Shown piece by piece: positions 23,101 to 35,178 of a DNA stretch of 64,000 bases; position 1 is the stretch's first letter, and every line of letters starts with the position of its first letter. Source of the DNA: Chromera velia (taxonomy: Eukaryota > Sar > Chromeraceae); contig JAHBMJ010000477.1 of assembly GCA_018398765.1 (NCBI GenBank), forward strand, positions 1 to 64,000. The letters run 5' to 3'. The position numbers and the translations under genes were made by a program. The notes under the pieces were generated by a model that worked only from the letters and a program-made list of their open reading frames with translations, was not told where the DNA came from and searched no databases.

Positions 23101-25870
23101 GTGTAGCCCCTCTGCGAATGCCTAAAATTGAATGCCGAGATCCAAGTTCGAAACAACGAGAGGGTCTCCTTTCTTTCTTTTTTTCAATTTATTTACAATT
23201 CTTTTTTCGCACGTTGGGAGGCAGAGGTGTCCAAAGCATTTGTCTGTCTGCACAGAGAGAGAGCATAGACAGTTTCGTTCTGTATCCAGTTTCAAAGGAT
23301 TTGACTTGCCAGCCATCTTTCCGGGTGAAGGTGTTGAATTATGTGGAGGCATGATTGTTTTCTTTACTTCACGTATCACCACGGCTTTCACCAGGAGGAA
23401 GGACGTGTGCACTTGAAATGGTTCGATCCTTTTCTTTTCTTTGAGAGCGGAAAGTATGAAGAGAGCTGTGTTGTTGCCTTCAATGCTTATGAGTGCCCTC
23501 GTCTCCATTTGCTCTTTCTTCTTTTCTCTTTCCTGGAGAGGAATGCAGCTCGATGGCCACGGTGTGTGCGGCCTCCCTGGCCCTCCATGACGCTGGCGTG
23601 CCTCTTCTGAGACCTTTGGCGGGTGTTGCGATGGGACTGGTGGTGAAAGGGGAAGAGGACGACGCTTACGTGAAGGAACTAGAGAGGCGGGGGGATAGAG
23701 GGGGGACGCAGTTGAGAGACTTTGCAGTCTTGACGGATATCACGGGGACCGAAGACGCTCTGGGGGACCTTGACTTTAAGGCAGGTGGTGTCGGGTTTTC
23801 TGTGCGGTTTCTTCGTTGAATCGGGCTGCACGGTTTCTTGTCTCATTCCCTGTGTATGCATTCTTCTTTGCTCCTCTTTCTTGCTTCACTTGCGTGTATC
23901 ATTCGTTCTTTTTGAACTCCTCTTGGTTTATCCCCCCCCCCCTCGTTGGTGTCGCACGAACTTTCTTTCAATCTTCCTATCTCACAAACATCCCATTCTC
24001 TCCTGTCTCTCCTGACACCTTTGCCCTTCGTTTCCTCCGCATTGCTCCTTTCTTTGTTCTGTTGCGCCAGTTCTTTCTTAAATTGCTTTCCTCTGCTTTT
24101 CCTCTCAAGCGTCTGTTTCTCTTTGTGTGTACGGACACACAGGTTGCAGGAAGCTCGGAGGGAGTGACCGCGCTTCAGATGGACACAAAACTCTCGACTG
24201 TCCCTTTCGAGATGATCTCACAAGCCCTCGCACAAGCACGGGTTAGTGGGGAAGGGGACGCGTGGATGCCCGATTGAGGGGTGACACATTCCATATCTGT
24301 CTGAGAGAGAGAGAGAGAGAGACAGAGACACAGTCAGAGACAGAGACAGAGACAGAGACAGAGACAGAGACAGAGTGAGTGAATGACTAGATGAGTTGGC
24401 AACAGCTGAATGCCACAGACAGAGGATGCATGGTAATTGGTACTTGGTGGACGTTTGCTTTTTTTGGCTTCATACATTCTTTTCAGAGTCCAACTGTTTC
24501 ACTCTGAGGTTTTTCTCCCTCTTTTTAATCCGAGACCCTTCTGTCGGTGAAAGGGGAAGGTGAGACTTTCCGTTCTGTTGCCCTTCTTTGCCTGCCTGCC
24601 TGCCTGCCTGCCTGCCTGCCGGCCTGCCCGCCGGCCCGCTTGTGATAAACACAAAACTACTCAAGACAAAACACCCAATTGGAAAGGCAGACGAACGACA
24701 AAGCCGGAGAGAATTGCCAGAAAGCGAAAGGCCGAACCCAGCGGACGAAGGAAATTCGTATGGGGTGTTCTATGCACCGATGGTTGCTCAGGGCCATTCA
24801 TTGATTTTGAACACTTCGAATGAATGAAAAGAGATTGGTTGGCAAGCTGATCACCTGCGTGGACTTGCAGCGAGGGCGGGAGCATGTTCTTCGAGTAATG
24901 GCGAAGGAACTGGACAGACCGAGGATGAGAGGGTCCCCCAGTGCCCCGTCCTTGGTGGCACTTGAAGTGCCCCCCGTGGCTGAGAGGGCGGTGGGTGGTG
25001 GTTCCACTTTTGTTTGTCTGAACGATTTAGGAATAGGTGTTTTTAGTGAAATGCTCCCAAGCTTTTGTCTTCCGTGGATGACCATAAAGGGTGATCCGTG
25101 CATCATTTTGTTCGTTTTGTTCTTTTTGCCTTTCCCACTTTTTCTTTCATTCTTATGAATCGTTCCTGAGGTGTTTTTTGACAGCTCTTTCCACTTGTGT
25201 GTGGAGACGCCGATCGATCATGCGACGACCGTCTACCACAATGCAGATCATCTATTACAGAAGGCGCATGGAAGAAACCTTCGACGTCAGTTCGTCCTCT
25301 ATCCGGGCTTTGCTGTCGATACACTATTGTTTTTGCTTCTGCATCTGTCGCAATCTCTGTTCCTTTCCTTGACTGAAAAGTTCACGTAGACGTCGGAAGA
25401 GGAAGTTGAGCATAGAAGATGGGCATTGTGCAAGAACACAGGGAAGAGAAAAAAGGCGTCACAAATCCCTCTGTATTGTTCCGATTTTCTCCTGTCTTTT
25501 CTCTCTGTGCTTTTGCTTCCTCTCTTGCTTTTATCTTCCGTAGTCACTTCAAAGTGTGCCTACTTGAGTATTGGATCTTCCATCACGATGCATGCATGTC
25601 GCTACAACAATGCGTTATATTATATAAAATACTTTTTTTGAACTTCACCTCCATGGTGCGAGCAAGACGGATGGTCTCGAGCTCCATTGTTGACGAGTTC
25701 TTTCCATAATTCCTTTTTGTTCTCTCACTGCAGGTGAATGTTGATGTGGGCAGAGAGACCGCTCGTGTGACAGTGACAGGCTTCGAGGAGTCAAGGGTCA
25801 TGAAGGGCGTCCGTGCGCTGCAGAGGATAGTGCGGGAGCATCAGGTTTGCCAGACAGGCAGAGAGAGAGA

Positions 25871-25910
<40 letters not shown>

Positions 25911-28900
25911 GAATGCACAGAAACAGAGAAAGAGACAAGGGCAGAGAGACAGAGCGGGAAACAATATCAGGAGGTACGGAACAGAGGCAGAGTCAGGGAT
26001 CGAGCGTTCGGCACCAATAAATGCGTCGATCGTTGTGTAAGGATTTCTTTCTTGGCGAGATCTTGTTTTTCTTTCTGTCTGAATGAAGGAATCGGTCATG
26101 CAGTCTGCGTGTCTCCATGGCTGTATCTCTATGTGCCCCTTGCTCGTCAGTAAAGTGCAAGAAGGGGAAGATAAATTAAGCTTTGAGATACAATACTTCG
26201 AGGCTGTCTTGAAAGGGTCGATTTGCCTGATGAATTGGTCATTTGACGCTTTCCTTTTGTTGATTTTGCCACTCTTTTCCTGTTGCTTTGGTTCTTCCCT
26301 TATTTCTCTCTGTGTTTGTCAAATCACCTCCCCTTCTTTTGCTCTCTGTGTGGGTGTGCAGCCGGATGCCTTGATGAATGGGACAATCGTTTCAGTCTCT
26401 CGAGACAGGGCGTTTGTTGAAATGCCCAGCGGGTCGGTAGGTGGTCGTTTGAGGGGGGTCCACTCATTCTCTATTCTGCGATGCTTGGCTCGGTTTCTTT
26501 CTTTCTTCCTTGTTTCCAGGATCGTCTGCCCGTCGGGTGTTCATGGGTCGTCTATGTGTGCGTGCCTGTGTACTGCCTGTAGTTTGTCGGCCTGTCTTCT
26601 GCCTTTTTTTCTGTCTACCTTTGGCTCTATCTTTGTCTCTGTGTCTGCGTATGTGCAACGGTCTGTTTGTCTCTCCGCCTGGCTATTCGAATCATAAAGA
26701 AACAAACGCACGGTATAGTGTGGCTGTGTCCGGTGGATCTTTCTTTCTCTTCCTATCCCTGCCAGTAGTAATTTTATTTTTGTGGGAACTCTGCTTGCAT
26801 TCCCATTCGAGACCATTGACCTTGAGTTCTCGGTCTGTACCTGACTGAGTTGTGGTCGGTCAAACAAAAACCAGCCCAATCCTCTCCCCTTTCTGTACCT
26901 CTCTCCGAGCAAAAGAGGAAAAAAGAAGGGGAGCAAAAAGAGTTGGATAGTCTCCTAGCTTTTCTTGACTCTTTGTCTCCGTACGCGCGCGCGCGTGTGT
27001 GTGCGTTCTCTCCATTGCAGCATCAGCACCGGCGTCGTGCATGTGAGTGCTCTCCAACGGTTGACCGGACTCGTCAGCTGTACTTTCGATGAGTTCTTCC
27101 GGTCAGCTCTCTCTCGCGTAAGAGAGCCAGCGTCTTCTCAAATCAGGGTTGCATGCATCGTGCATGCCTTTTGTATGGCTTTCGTCCTTCCTGCATTTTC
27201 GCTACATGCACTCCGTCTACTTTGACACCCACTGACTTCCGTGAGAGACGAAATCCGCCGAATGGGAAAAAAAGACAGGCCTTGGTCACTCATGCTTCAC
27301 ACGAGTTTTCGAAAAACGAAGGCAATGACGACCCAATCAAACACGCCCTCTTTGGTGTTCAGAGAACGATTGCGGAATTAAGTCTTCTGTTTCTTTCTGA
27401 TGCAGTCACTCATGCTTAATTCTGCTGTCGCTTGCCCCCCCACATGCAGACCGGGAGACGAGGTCGAAGTGAGAGTGCAGCATCCTGACGAAGTATGGAG
27501 CTCCTTTTTGATGGACACGTCTTCAGAAAATCAATCAAGCGGGGTAGGGGGGGCAGACAGTCTGAAGCCCTCTTCTTCTTCTTCCGGCTCTCCGAGTTCT
27601 TCTTCTTTGAGCGGGTCTACAGAGACTTCAACGCGCTCCCACTCCCAGGCTGAGTGGGGGGGATTTGACTCAGAGAGGGAGGGCAGGGGGGCAGGGGGGA
27701 GATATGTACTGAACCTGGATCTAACCTCCCAGAACATCAACATGATGGCCGAGAGGACGAGACAGTCCTTGGCTGAAGAAGGGTCAGTCGAGCGAGGAGT
27801 CTGCATTCCAGTTTTGCAATTAATTCTGCGAGTGACCTTCTAAAAGTGTTACTGGCAAAGAAAGAAAGAGCTGTTCGTGTTAATTATTGTGGTGAATGGC
27901 GATCGTTTCAGGGTGCGTCCAGTCGAGCATTTTGACCTGCAAACTCCTGATCAAACTTTGAAAGAGAAGTTTGTGACTTCCAACAATGATCCAGAAACGG
28001 TGGTCACAGCTGTAACGACATCCGTGGTTCTCAATCAAACAAACAACGCACGTGTGTGTTTGCGCGCGCACGCACGCCCGTGTTGCTGTGAGAGGGAGGT
28101 AGAGTTTTGTGTATTTGTGTGTGTGCGTGCATATATGAGTGATTGCAGAGTGGACATTTCCGACCCGAGTGAAGAATCTCAGCCCCCAGTTGAGCCGTTC
28201 GGCAGCAGGCCGCTGAAGTCGATGGATAATCTTTTGGGCTCTGAGGGGGGGGAGGGGGAGGGGGAGGTGCAAAGCGAAAGCGATAAGGGGGAGGAAGGGG
28301 AGACAGGAGAGCGAGGCGTACAAGAAGTTTCGACTTTAGTGACGACCGAGGAAAGTTCTCCCGAAAGTCTCCCCTCCTCTCTTGTACAGAGGCCGAGAGA
28401 AAGAATGATTTTCGAGAGAAGGGCACCGCGTCGGAAAGAAATTCCGGATCCCGGATATGCGGTTCGTTTGTTCGTTCGTTCGTTCGTTGGTTTCTTGTTT
28501 GGTTGCTTTTTTTGTTTGTTATAAAGTGTGGATCTGATGATACAGGTTCAACAGTCGTTGAAGGGCGTTCTCCCTTTCTCATTTGGTCTTCTGGGTGTCA
28601 ATCGATCCCGGTCCCTTTGCATTTCTCCCCCCTCCGTCCTAATAGAGTCTCGATCGTTGCATTGAAAGAAACGGAGTGTAGGTGCGCCTTCTGATCTTCA
28701 AAGCCTGACTGACCTCTCTGACTGATTTGCGCTGATGCAGGAGGGATGCCGAGTGTGGGACCGATTTCGTGTTCAGGGACGGCGGGGCCGAATTTTGATT
28801 GGCCGACTGGAGACATCGGGGAGATCGTGCGTGATGTCTGAGAGTGACCTTGTGGACTTGATGCCTGTGGAAAGCATCGAGAAATTGGGGGTCTCTCCCT

Positions 28901-31881
28901 CGGTCGGTCCGTCTGACTGACTGACTGTATGGACGTATGTATGTCTACTTGGGGGTGTGTTCTTTCTTTTTCGTGTGGTTTTGTTTGTTTGCCCATTGGT
29001 TTAACACTTGCTGCTAGGACAGCCAGTGTATCTGAAAATCTGCTTGCTTGCGTTCCTTCTTGCGATTGTGAATTTTCACAGAGCAGCGCGATGGTTGAGG
29101 AGCTGTCTGCCACCTCCTCCTCCTTGCTTTCTTAAGCAGATGTCCTTAGTACATCTGCAGTGTGTCATTCTCTATGTTTTCATCCTGTTCATTCTCTGCA
29201 TTTTCATCCTACTCATTCTCTGTGTTTTCATCCTGTTCATTCTCTGCATTTTCATCCTGTTCATTCTGTGTGCTTTCATCCTGTTCATTTTCTGTGAATG
29301 CAGATGCTGCAAATGCCTTTGTGGTGTAGTCGAGAGGGACTCCGGCTGTTCCCCTACCGCCTCGACCCTCGTTTCCTCCGGAACCTTCCCGTGTTTGTGA
29401 CAACGAAAAGCCCGCTGGAGGACGTAGGGAGGTTCCGACAGACGCAGACAGAAGCGGACGCCTGGCTACAGACAGTCGTTAGTTGCGCTAATCTTCTTTT
29501 TTGTATTCGTATCGATGCGTTGCTGCCCTGGCATTTTGTGTACGGCCAGAGCACAGAATGAATTCAATGTTCAGAGGCGCGCTCTGGCTGCAGACAGTTG
29601 TCAGTTGCAATACACTTTTTCTTTTTGTGCACTTATTCCTGTCCTTGTATTTTGTGTTGGACCTTCGTGGAAAGGAAGTGGACATCTCTTTGCATCTATC
29701 CTGTCATCACCAATGTGATCTTTTTCAAGCACATTTGTTTCTTTCTCTTGCTTGACGTTCGTTTGCTTCAGGGCCTCTCCTTTGACCCGGTGGAGGGATC
29801 AAGCAGGTTCCCCGAGTTGCACCGAAGCCTGACTTCGGACCTTTGGGACAGAGACAGAAAATCGGAACAGGAGCTTCAACGGTCGACAGCCGACGGTGCG
29901 CCCTCCGAGTGGGAGGCCCCCTCTCCAGGCAGCTATGCTTGGGGAGTCGTGAGGGCATACGACGCGATGAAACGGCAAATCGTCCTCGAGGCACTGCCGG
30001 CGGGGGGGCAGGAACTGCAAACGTCTGTGGTGCGATCACCCAAAGGATGGGGTGGTCCGCAGGTCAGTGGGTTGGGAGTTGGAAGGGAGGGGGGCGAGAG
30101 ACGGAAGTCAAGTGGACGGTCAGGAGAATCTCTTTCAGCGTGTGTAAAGGCTGGGTCGATGCTTCCCTTGGCTTGGTCATGCAGTTCATTCTCTATCAAA
30201 GAAAGTTTTGCTTTCCTTCCTGCTCCTTTTACTCCGTTATTGGCTAAATAAGTGACTGACTGGCTGATTGAATGCAGATTCGCATCTCCCTTCCTGGCGA
30301 TGTCGTCGTTTACGAGGGGGGAAAGCCTGTCGGGGAGCGGGGGGCGGAGACGGGTGGGGACAACGGACCTGCGGCGCGTCGAAGCACCAAGGAAAGACGC
30401 GCCGCCGCATTGGAAACCGTGGGCCCTTCCCTCTTGCAAATGTCGAGGGTCGTACAGGTTTACATAAAGGTTCGTTGGGGCCATGTGTTCGTGAGAGTTT
30501 GCGTTTCTCCAGTCAGTTTATCTATGTCCCTCTCTGTCGGTCTGCCCTTCTTTTCTTCTGTCTCTCTTTCTTTCTTTCTTTCTTTCTCTCTCTCTCTCTC
30601 TCTCTCTCTCGTGTCTTGCTTCCTTTCTTGCCTTCTTCCTTTCGCACCTTCTCGGGTGCATCCAATCGTCTTTGTCGTCTTTCAGGGACAGACGGAGACA
30701 GACTCAGAATCTTCAGAGGAGCCTTCTTCCTCTTCTTCGGCTTTGTCTTTCTCTGGTGCCCTGCAACTCGTCCAAGAGGCGAGGTGTGAAGCTGTGGGTG
30801 AGGGAACGGGACTCCAGGCTGTGGTGGTGAGTCAGTTGGTCAGTCAGTCAGTCAGTCAGGCAGTCAGTCATACCACACACACGCACTTACAAGCCGTCGT
30901 GGCACTCAGAGGTCCGTGTTTTGTTGATACAGATCACGTTTTCATCTCGAGACGCTTTATTTTTCCAGTCATGATCACTTTCTGATTATTCTACTCCCAC
31001 AGCGCGGTCGAAGATTGTGTTGACAGACTTTGACTGTCCGGTGTAACCGTCCCCCTCTTTCATCGTGATGAGGCATCCCTCTTGACTGCCCCCTAGCTCT
31101 CTCCCTGGTTTCACATCTTTGCGCTTCGTTATTGTGAATCAAACTGGCCGTGTGGATTTACAGCCCCCCAGGCATGCCACCAACATACTCACTGACGCAC
31201 GCACTGACGCACGCACGGACGCAGGTTGGAGTTCCAGATCGGGACCGAGACGGACAGGCCAGAGGGCCCGTCCTTTTGTGGACGGCCAACAGTCTGAACA
31301 ACGCGCTCCTGCCAGCCGACGCTGTGAAGGAACTGGAATCACGAGTAAGTCCCTACTTCCCTTCTTATTCCCTTGTGTACCTTCCTTCATGCGAAGAAAC
31401 ACGGAGCAACGGACCAAGGAAGGCGTGGAAAAGAAAAGCCGGACGAAAGCAGGCGGGGCCAGTTGAGGTCCTCACTGACTTGCGGTGTCCGTATAGATGT
31501 CTGTCTTTATCCAGGGTGCCTCTTTGTTTTTCTGTCTGTCTGTCTGCCAGTCTACCTGCAATGAAGAAGAAAAGTCCTCTCCGGAAGGTAGAAGAAATAC
31601 TGAGGAAAGCAAGTTGTGTTGTCTGTCGACCTCCTCTCAGCTAGATATGTTGAGAGCGAAGCAGTCAAAGAAAGAAGCGAAAAGATGACGTTTATTGGAA
31701 CGCAAAGAAGTTTTCCGTCTATCGGGGAATTTCTGCCCTGAGCTCAGGACGTCTTGCTGACGATCGACTGTCCCTCCCCTTGTGTCTCTCTCTACACTTC
31801 TTGTTGTGAAAGACATGATGGACGGATCAGGACTCAGAGTCTCCTTCTGCCTCTGGCTCTCCCTCTCTCCAGTCTGTCCGT

Positions 31882-31918
<37 letters not shown>

Positions 31919-31935
31919 CTCTGTCTCTGTCTCTG

Positions 31936-31995
<60 letters not shown>

Positions 31996-33962
31996 TACTT
32001 CTTTACGCACATCTGCGTCTATGATCGCGTGTACCTGTTTGTTTGTGTATTTTTTCTGTGGCACTCCCGCTTTTGCTTTGCTTGATTTCTCCGCTTCTTT
32101 CTTTTTCCCCCTCTCTGCTTGGTATTTTCCCTTTGTCGTCCTTTCCTTTCTGTTTTCCGTCAGGGTGTATTGACCTTTTTGTTTCCCCTTTCCTCTCTCA
32201 CCCGCCGGTCCATTTTTCCTCCGCTGCTGTTTTTTCCCTTTCCATCTTCAAGTGGGCTGCTTTTTCTCCTTCATACGCACATGCATTCATTCGTCTATCC
32301 CTTTATTCATTCATGATTTCCTTTCCATTTTGCAGCGGAGAGCCAGGGTAAAAGTCGGGGATGTAGTCAGAGTGTCCGTTCTTTCGGTAACCTCACAAAG
32401 TGCGTATGAATGCGCTCTGAGCTGACAAGATTAAGGTCAGCATGCACGTAGTCTAAGAGAATAATTCTGATGTTGTATATATTGAGGTATATATGTTTTC
32501 ATCATAATAGATATACGATTTCAAAAAGGCATCAAATCATATGTTCTTTGAGCATAACTTTTTTGTCAACAATTTTTAGAACTATAGAATTAAGATCATA
32601 TAATTTAGAATTATTTTAAATTAAAAACAGTAAAACGGAGCTTTAAAGCAGTTCTGATGAAAAAAATATTTTTTATGCTTTATGGCATACTAGATGACGT
32701 ATTAAGATTTGATTAAACTAACATACCCACCTCAGGTGAATGCCTTATCGCGGGTTTTCACTCACGCAGCGGTACCTGGAAATCACGTGCATCCAGAAAT
32801 ATAAAAGTTTATGTGAACTTCTGTCGGATCCTTCTCAGGGCCTCCGATTTACTCAGACTGCCCAGGCTGCCCTCCAAACTTTCATTCTCGCGCCTATCTT
32901 CCGGCGCGAATGCGCGCGAATTAACATCGATCGGTAAAAAAAAAAAACCTGGATGTATACACCGATACGATCGAAGTCAAGTAATTGTATTTGTCGATCG
33001 TAATATGACCGCGAAAGGAATGAAGGTGCATCGATTGTAACAAGAGTTGAGAAGTTCGAGATCTCTCAGTGTCGAAAATCTCGCTCACGGCAGTCTGAGG
33101 CTGCATCTAGACGACTGCACTGTTGCATGGGTCACACGTCCCCACAAACAAACTCACTTGTTCGCACTGCGAGACAACTACCTGCATGCTTCACACGCAT
33201 GCACTTCAACACAATGATGTGGTCTCTCAGTTTCACCCTTTCCTTCGGACCACTGCAGCTGGCCTGCAGCCTTTCCCCCCACCTCTCCGAAGCGGCAAAG
33301 GTGCAGGCAGGAGGAGAAAGTGCGCGCGGGCTGACGGGCGGTGAAAAAGTGAGTCACGCGTCCTCCACATGAATTGCTTCCGTCACAATCTTTCGTGCAA
33401 CCACCTGCGTTGTATTGTTTTTTCAGTCTGTCAGCCGCTCGACCCATGTGCATGCCTGCTTGACTGTGTATCAGGCTGTCTGCTGGTCGGCTAGTCAGTC
33501 AGTCTGTCTGTCAGTCAGTCACTTAGTCAGTCAATCAGTCAGTCAGTCAGTCAGTCAGTCAGTCTGCGTCTTTCTATAAACTTGCCTGTCACTCCGTTTG
33601 GCTGCATGTGTCTGCCACTCTGGGTCTGTTCGAGTCTTTATCGATCCATCTGTCCACCTGTATCAGCCTATGCATCTATTTTTCTGTCTCAATGTACCCG
33701 TGTGTGCTTGCAAGAGTCTGTGTAAGACCCCGGAAGGGTCGGTTCTCGCCTCCAAAAGTGCATGTGTGTATTTTTTGAGCGTCTGTGCATGTGTCTGTTT
33801 TTACCCTCTACCCCCAGCGGCCGCATGCGTCGCCCCGAGACCCTCACTGTGCCTGTGTAGGAAGTGTTTGTATGTGAAACTGCTTGTATGGTATGTGTGT
33901 GTGTGTGTGTGGGTGTGTGACACTGTGTGCGTGCGTGCGTGCGTGCGTGCGTGCGTGTGTGC

Positions 33963-33998
<36 letters not shown>

Positions 33999-34014
33999 AT
34001 GCGTGCGTGCGTGC

Positions 34015-34054
<40 letters not shown>

Positions 34055-34110
34055 GTGTGCGTGTGCGTGCGTGTGTGTGTATGCGTGTGCGTGCGTGCGT
34101 GCGTGCGTGC

Positions 34111-34159
<49 letters not shown>

Positions 34160-35178
34160 TGTCTGCATAGCATGGCATATGTGTACATGTCTCTCTCTCA
34201 CACACACACACACGCGCCACACACATACGCGCACACACACAAACACACACAGAGGGAGAGAGAGAGAGAGAGAGAGAGCCCTCATTTTTGACCTCTTTCT
34301 TTTGTGTGGACCTCTTTCTTTTGTTTCTTCGTTCTTTGCTTCCACGACTCCGTGCGTCTCTCCTTTTTTGCTTTCTTTCCCCCTGCCCCTTTTTTTCTTC
34401 TCTTTAAGTTACTTTCCGGCCATCGTAGAACAGACACAATCGTCACTTTTTTTTCACTCCATGATCAAACTGCATCATCGTTCAGAGAGTTTGCTCCACG
34501 CTTTGCTCGCAGGTCCCCGTAGACCTCGATACAGCGGCATCTGTCTCGTCCTCGGGAGACGTCTTTACTGAGAAGTCCCAAACGACCACGGAGGGACCAG
34601 AGGCCGACCCCCTGACTCCTCATGCACAACCAAAGACAAGAAAAGTCTGGAGAAAACAATTTAAGCAACCGGAGAGAGTCGCTCACGTCCCTGCTCAACC
34701 CTTCTTCTCTCCAGATGTTCCTTGTGATTTCTACTACGGCATTCCGTGCCCTGCACTGCCGATCCCTGTAACCAATGCTGAAGGGTTCAGATTGATTCTG
34801 CATTTCGGTTTAATGGATCAGAGGGAAATTTTCACACAGCAGTGTTCATCAGATCCTGGAAGGGGTGTGTTCTCTCCCCTGACAGTCTCTGACCACTTCA
34901 CCTACAAAGCAATGGAGAAGGCGGAGGAACGCAGAAAGGCAATCAAAGCACGTGAAAATAGAGAAGAGGACGAAGAGAACCAAACAGCTGTGACTGAAGA
35001 CAAACTCTTTCTTCGCATACCTCTTGTACACGAATATGCTGCGACTGCCTTGAACAACTTGAACGAGAAGGCAGAGACACCTGTCAACGAAGAGGAAGAA
35101 CCGCCCGAAGACCCCCCTCAGCCCTTAAGAGGAAGATTCATAGAAGACACAGTGGCAGGATGGATAAGCAACCCTTAG
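17875..35178 (+). CDS. pnp: giant polyribonucleotide nucleotidyltransferase (PNPase)
   Basis: PNPase degrades RNA 3' to 5' with phosphate and can add tails. Exons by splice signal and phase: 17875?-18438, 18805-19133, 19655-19781, 20116-20203 or 20218, 20994-21130, 21313-21550, 21904-22448, 22787-23004, 23549-23780, 24143-24241, 24871-24990, 25734-25844, 26362-26432, 27021-27101, 27450-27782, 27912-27968, 28149-28461, 28741-28890 or 28902, 29304-29477, 29772-30062, 30278-30457, 30686-30826, 31225-31344, 32336-32386, 34513-35178. Core 1 shows [30 protein letters not shown] and DPAVVAING. Core 2 shows [44 protein letters not shown], the GSSSMA phosphate-site serines and [16 protein letters not shown] with the catalytic Asp, Asp and Lys. 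A reduced KH region (24871-25844) and an S1 domain ([36 protein letters not shown]) follow, then an extension of about 700 residues. The total is about 1,800 residues, against roughly 700 in bacteria and under 1,000 in plants. The N-terminal hydrophobic and Ser/Arg-rich stretch suggests organelle import. The start codon and one possible KH exon remain uncertain. Confidence 0.9.
17921..18060. repeat. 70-bp tandem duplication in the PNPase leader
   Basis: Two adjacent 70-bp copies that begin TTCTTCTCTCGATGGATCAG differ at about two positions. The period is not a multiple of three, yet the frame used for the PNPase N-terminus stays open through both copies and reads them in two different frames. 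Either the leader has been remodelled by a recent duplication, or translation starts downstream and this part is 5' UTR. Confidence 0.85.
19555..19676. repeat. duplicated exon start flanking an AT-rich hairpin
   Basis: The first bases of the third PNPase exon (ACCGCTGAGGCCCCTCATCCC, coding RPLRPLIP) occur twice, near 19559 and at 19655. Between them lies an imperfect inverted repeat (GCATGCGTTTATTTTCATA against TATGAAAATAAACGCACACATGC). The downstream copy is preceded by GCAG and is the functional exon. The upstream copy is preceded by GCGG, so it lacks the AG acceptor. It therefore looks like a disabled decoy exon start left by a local duplication. Confidence 0.8.
19783..19837. other. assembly gap inside a poly-G run
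   Basis: A run of 26 N bases (19795-19820) is flanked on both sides by G homopolymer. It falls directly after the donor of the third PNPase exon, inside an intron, so it should not remove coding sequence. The true length of the G run is unknown. Confidence 0.95.
19973..20110. repeat. (CT)n-(GT)n compound microsatellite at a 3' splice site
   Basis: About 28 bp of CT repeat is followed by about 100 bp of GT repeat with TATG and TACG interruptions. It ends 5 bp before the acceptor of the PNPase exon beginning at 20116 (TGCATTCAG). The repeat thus replaces the usual polypyrimidine tract with GT repeats, which can influence acceptor use. Confidence 0.9.
24299..24640. repeat. (GA)n/(CAGAGA)n and (TGCC)n microsatellites
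   Basis: A GA and CAGAGA tract runs from about 24303 to 24376, and a TGCC tract lies near 24588-24640. Both sit in the PNPase intron between the exons ending at 24241 and starting at 24871. A similar GA tract is at about 25861-25908 in a later intron, right after the KH-region exon. Confidence 0.85.
29165..29303. repeat. 24-bp minisatellite forming a 3' splice region
   Basis: Five and a half copies of a pyrimidine-rich 24-bp unit (TCATTCTCTATGTTTTCATC with variants, then CTGT). The last, partial copy runs into TGAATGCAG, the acceptor of the PNPase exon at 29304. The array therefore supplies the polypyrimidine tract, and every copy offers a branch-point-like TTCAT. Confidence 0.85.
32387..32950. 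other. AT-rich insert in the longest PNPase intron
   Basis: The last PNPase intron (32387-34512, 2.1 kb) is far longer than the others, and its first part is strongly AT-rich with short palindromes around ATATAT. The island ends near an A12 run at 32937-32948. The composition change and A-tail are compatible with an inserted, decayed element, but I recognise no family and no coding remnant. Confidence 0.45.
33500..33575. repeat. (AGTC)n microsatellite
   Basis: A tract of CAGT/CAGTC repeats with a few interruptions inside the last PNPase intron. A shorter tract of the same motif occurs at 30833-30870 in an earlier intron. Confidence 0.8.
33889..34280. repeat. long GT/GCGT array with GA and CT-CA arms
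   Basis: About 240 bp of GT and GCGT repeats run into (GA)n at 34134-34160. After a loop of about 30 bp come (CT)n and (CA)n at 34190-34215, then more CA and GA. The GT-GA block is the reverse complement of the CT-CA block, so the RNA or single strand can fold into a long hairpin. It lies in the last PNPase intron. Confidence 0.9.

Noticed and set aside
25185-25390. KH exon of the PNPase between 24990 and 25734
   Set aside because: A fair acceptor is present, but no frame contains a GxxG loop and the candidate frames do not match the KH pattern in correct phase.
33598-34345. Cys/Val- and His/Thr-rich open frames
   Set aside because: Direct translation of GT/CA and GA/CT repeats inside an intron.
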